DNA of 37,897 nt, from positions 1 through 37,897 of the forward strand of contig JAOZRW010000021.1 in NCBI GenBank assembly GCA_029939995.1. Reading direction: 5' to 3'. The notes below the pieces were generated by a model, which was not told where the DNA came from, made no database searches, and saw nothing but the letters and a program-made list of their open reading frames with translations. Of this stretch, positions 36,800 to 37,897 are shown piece after piece (position 1 is the first letter of the stretch; every line of letters begins with the position of its first letter). Made by a program: the position numbers and the translations under genes. The DNA is from Acidimicrobiia bacterium. Its GTDB lineage: Bacteria > Actinomycetota > Acidimicrobiia > Spongiisociales > UBA5794.

Positions 36800-37701
36800 G
36801 AGTAGAGCATCGGGCCGAGCTTGGCGAACTCGTCTCGTGCGGAGAACGGAACGATGTACCCGTCTTCGACCCGTATCTCGTCGATGTGCTCGACGACGTC
36901 GTCGATCGTGAGCGGCCCTTCACGCTCCGGGTGTTTGAAGTAGCCCTCGGTGAGTCCGATGAACACCCGGCTCACGGATCCGCCGCCGACCGACCACACC
37001 TCACCGGTGAGCCGGTTCTCCTCGGACACCAGGTAGGCCACAGCGGGGGCGACGGACTCCGGGTCGAACCGGTCCGCCATCTCCCCGAGGATCTCTTCCG
37101 TCATCCGTGTGTGAGCGATGGGCGCCACCGAGTTCACGAGCACGTTGTACTTGGCTCCTTCGAGCTTGAGCGCGTTCATGAGACCGATGAGGCCACCCTT
37201 CGCCGCACCGTAGTTCGTCTGCCCGAAGTTCCCGAACAGGCCGGACGCCGACGTTGCGAAGATGATCCTGCCGTACTGCTGCTCCTTCATGATCTTGAAG
37301 GCCGGCATCGTCACGTAGAACGCTCCTTCGAGGTGCACGGCGAGGACGGATCGCACATCCTCCACGGTCATGTTCACAAGCGTCCGGTCGCGGAGGATCC
37401 CGGCGTTCGATATCACGATGTCGAGACGACCGAACGACTCGACCGCGCGGTCGACGATGGCGGCTCCGCCTTCGGGATTCGCAACCGAGCTGTACTCGGC
37501 CACCGCCGTGCCTCCGGCGGCCCGGATCTCCTCGACGACGGCGTCGGCGGCTCGCGCGTCCGACCCCTCTCCGTGTACGGACCCCCCGAGATCGTTCACG
37601 ACGACCGCAGCTCCCCGCGAGGCCAGCAGGAGCGCGTAGGCACGTCCCAGTCCCCCACCTGCTCCGGTTACGACGGCAACTCTGTCCTGGAAGTCGATCA
37701 T
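36796..37701 (-). CDS. SDR family oxidoreductase (multifunctional-enzyme-2/17β-HSD4-like dehydrogenase type)
   Basis: 'VAVVTGAGGGLGRAYALLLASRGAAVVVNDLGGSVHGEG', 'ISNAGILRDRTLVNMT', 'NYGAAKGGLIGLMNALKLEGAKYNVLVNSVAPIAHTRMTEEIL'. Confidence 0.92.
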   Translation of the reverse strand: MIDFQDRVAVVTGAGGGLGRAYALLLASRGAAVVVNDLGGSVHGEGSDARAADAVVEEIRAAGGTAVAEYSSVANPEGGAAIVDRAVESFGRLDIVISNAGILRDRTLVNMTVEDVRSVLAVHLEGAFYVTMPAFKIMKEQQYGRIIFATSASGLFGNFGQTNYGAAKGGLIGLMNALKLEGAKYNVLVNSVAPIAHTRMTEEILGEMADRFDPESVAPAVAYLVSEENRLTGEVWSVGGGSVSRVFIGLTEGYFKHPEREGPLTIDDVVEHIDEIRVEDGYIVPFSARDEFAKLGPMLYS

Positions 37702-37738
37702 CGCTGCTGCTCCTTGTCTGGTTGAAGCTCGAACCCTA

Positions 37739-37897
37739 GTGCTCTGTCCACGAACGTTCGGGGTGTCGATGTCGAGTCGGGGGCGTTGCTCGCAAGGCCG
37801 CAGGACGAAGCCGCATTCGGGAATGCGTCGAGGACGAGAACGCCGCGAGCGGCGTCCCCGGCCGACAGAACAGCGCAGAGGTTCGTGGACAGAGCAC
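37739..37897. mobile_element. 159-bp non-coding element with 17-bp perfect terminal inverted repeats (MITE/REP-like)
   Basis: GTGCTCTGTCCACGAAC (37739-37755) is the exact reverse complement of GTTCGTGGACAGAGCAC (37881-37897); imperfect inner stem 37779-37793 / 37845-37860. Confidence 0.65.

Noticed and set aside
37745-37764. Second LexA box in CCACGAACGTTCGGGG
   Set aside because: CGAAC and GTTCG arms abut with no 4-nt spacer, so it does not fit TCGAAC-N4-GTTCGA; it belongs to the terminal repeat element.
1-37897. tRNA/rRNA genes
   Set aside because: No T-loop GGTTCRANYCC with pairing acceptor stem and no rRNA signature recognised by eye; a tRNAscan/Infernal run would be decisive.

Overview
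High-GC, gene-dense actinobacterial chromosomal segment (Acidimicrobiia-like by gene content; taxonomy is inference) with about 40 recognisable genes. Most are housekeeping or metabolic: asnA, a LOG-family protein, a BtpA family protein, a DUF4032 kinase-like protein, a lipoate-ligase-like protein, aroQ, an aspartate aminotransferase, an amidase, ferritin, sixA, ltaE, dnaE2, an LCP protein, ychF, udk, a TPP-riboswitch-controlled thiN-thiB-thiP-thiQ operon, an isochorismatase and SDRs. No rRNA, tRNA, CRISPR array, prophage or transposase was recognised. Points most worth a second look: (1) a type II 3-dehydroquinase fused to an alpha/beta-hydrolase domain whose nucleophile elbow appears to have lost its serine; (2) a perfect actinobacterial LexA/SOS box lying over the annotated dnaE2 start, with a divergent small membrane protein on its other side; (3) an untracked 39-aa microORF leading a ribbon-helix-helix/DUF4097 operon, whose promoter is covered by a perfect 9-bp inverted repeat; (4) a TPP riboswitch whose P1 strand contains the Shine-Dalgarno of thiN; (5) a 159-bp element with perfect 17-bp terminal inverted repeats exactly at the window end; (6) a dispersed intergenic repeat family with a 27-nt exact core; (7) an LCP protein with an inserted DxDxDG calcium-binding-like repeat. 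Function calls come from motif recognition by eye; no database search was run.
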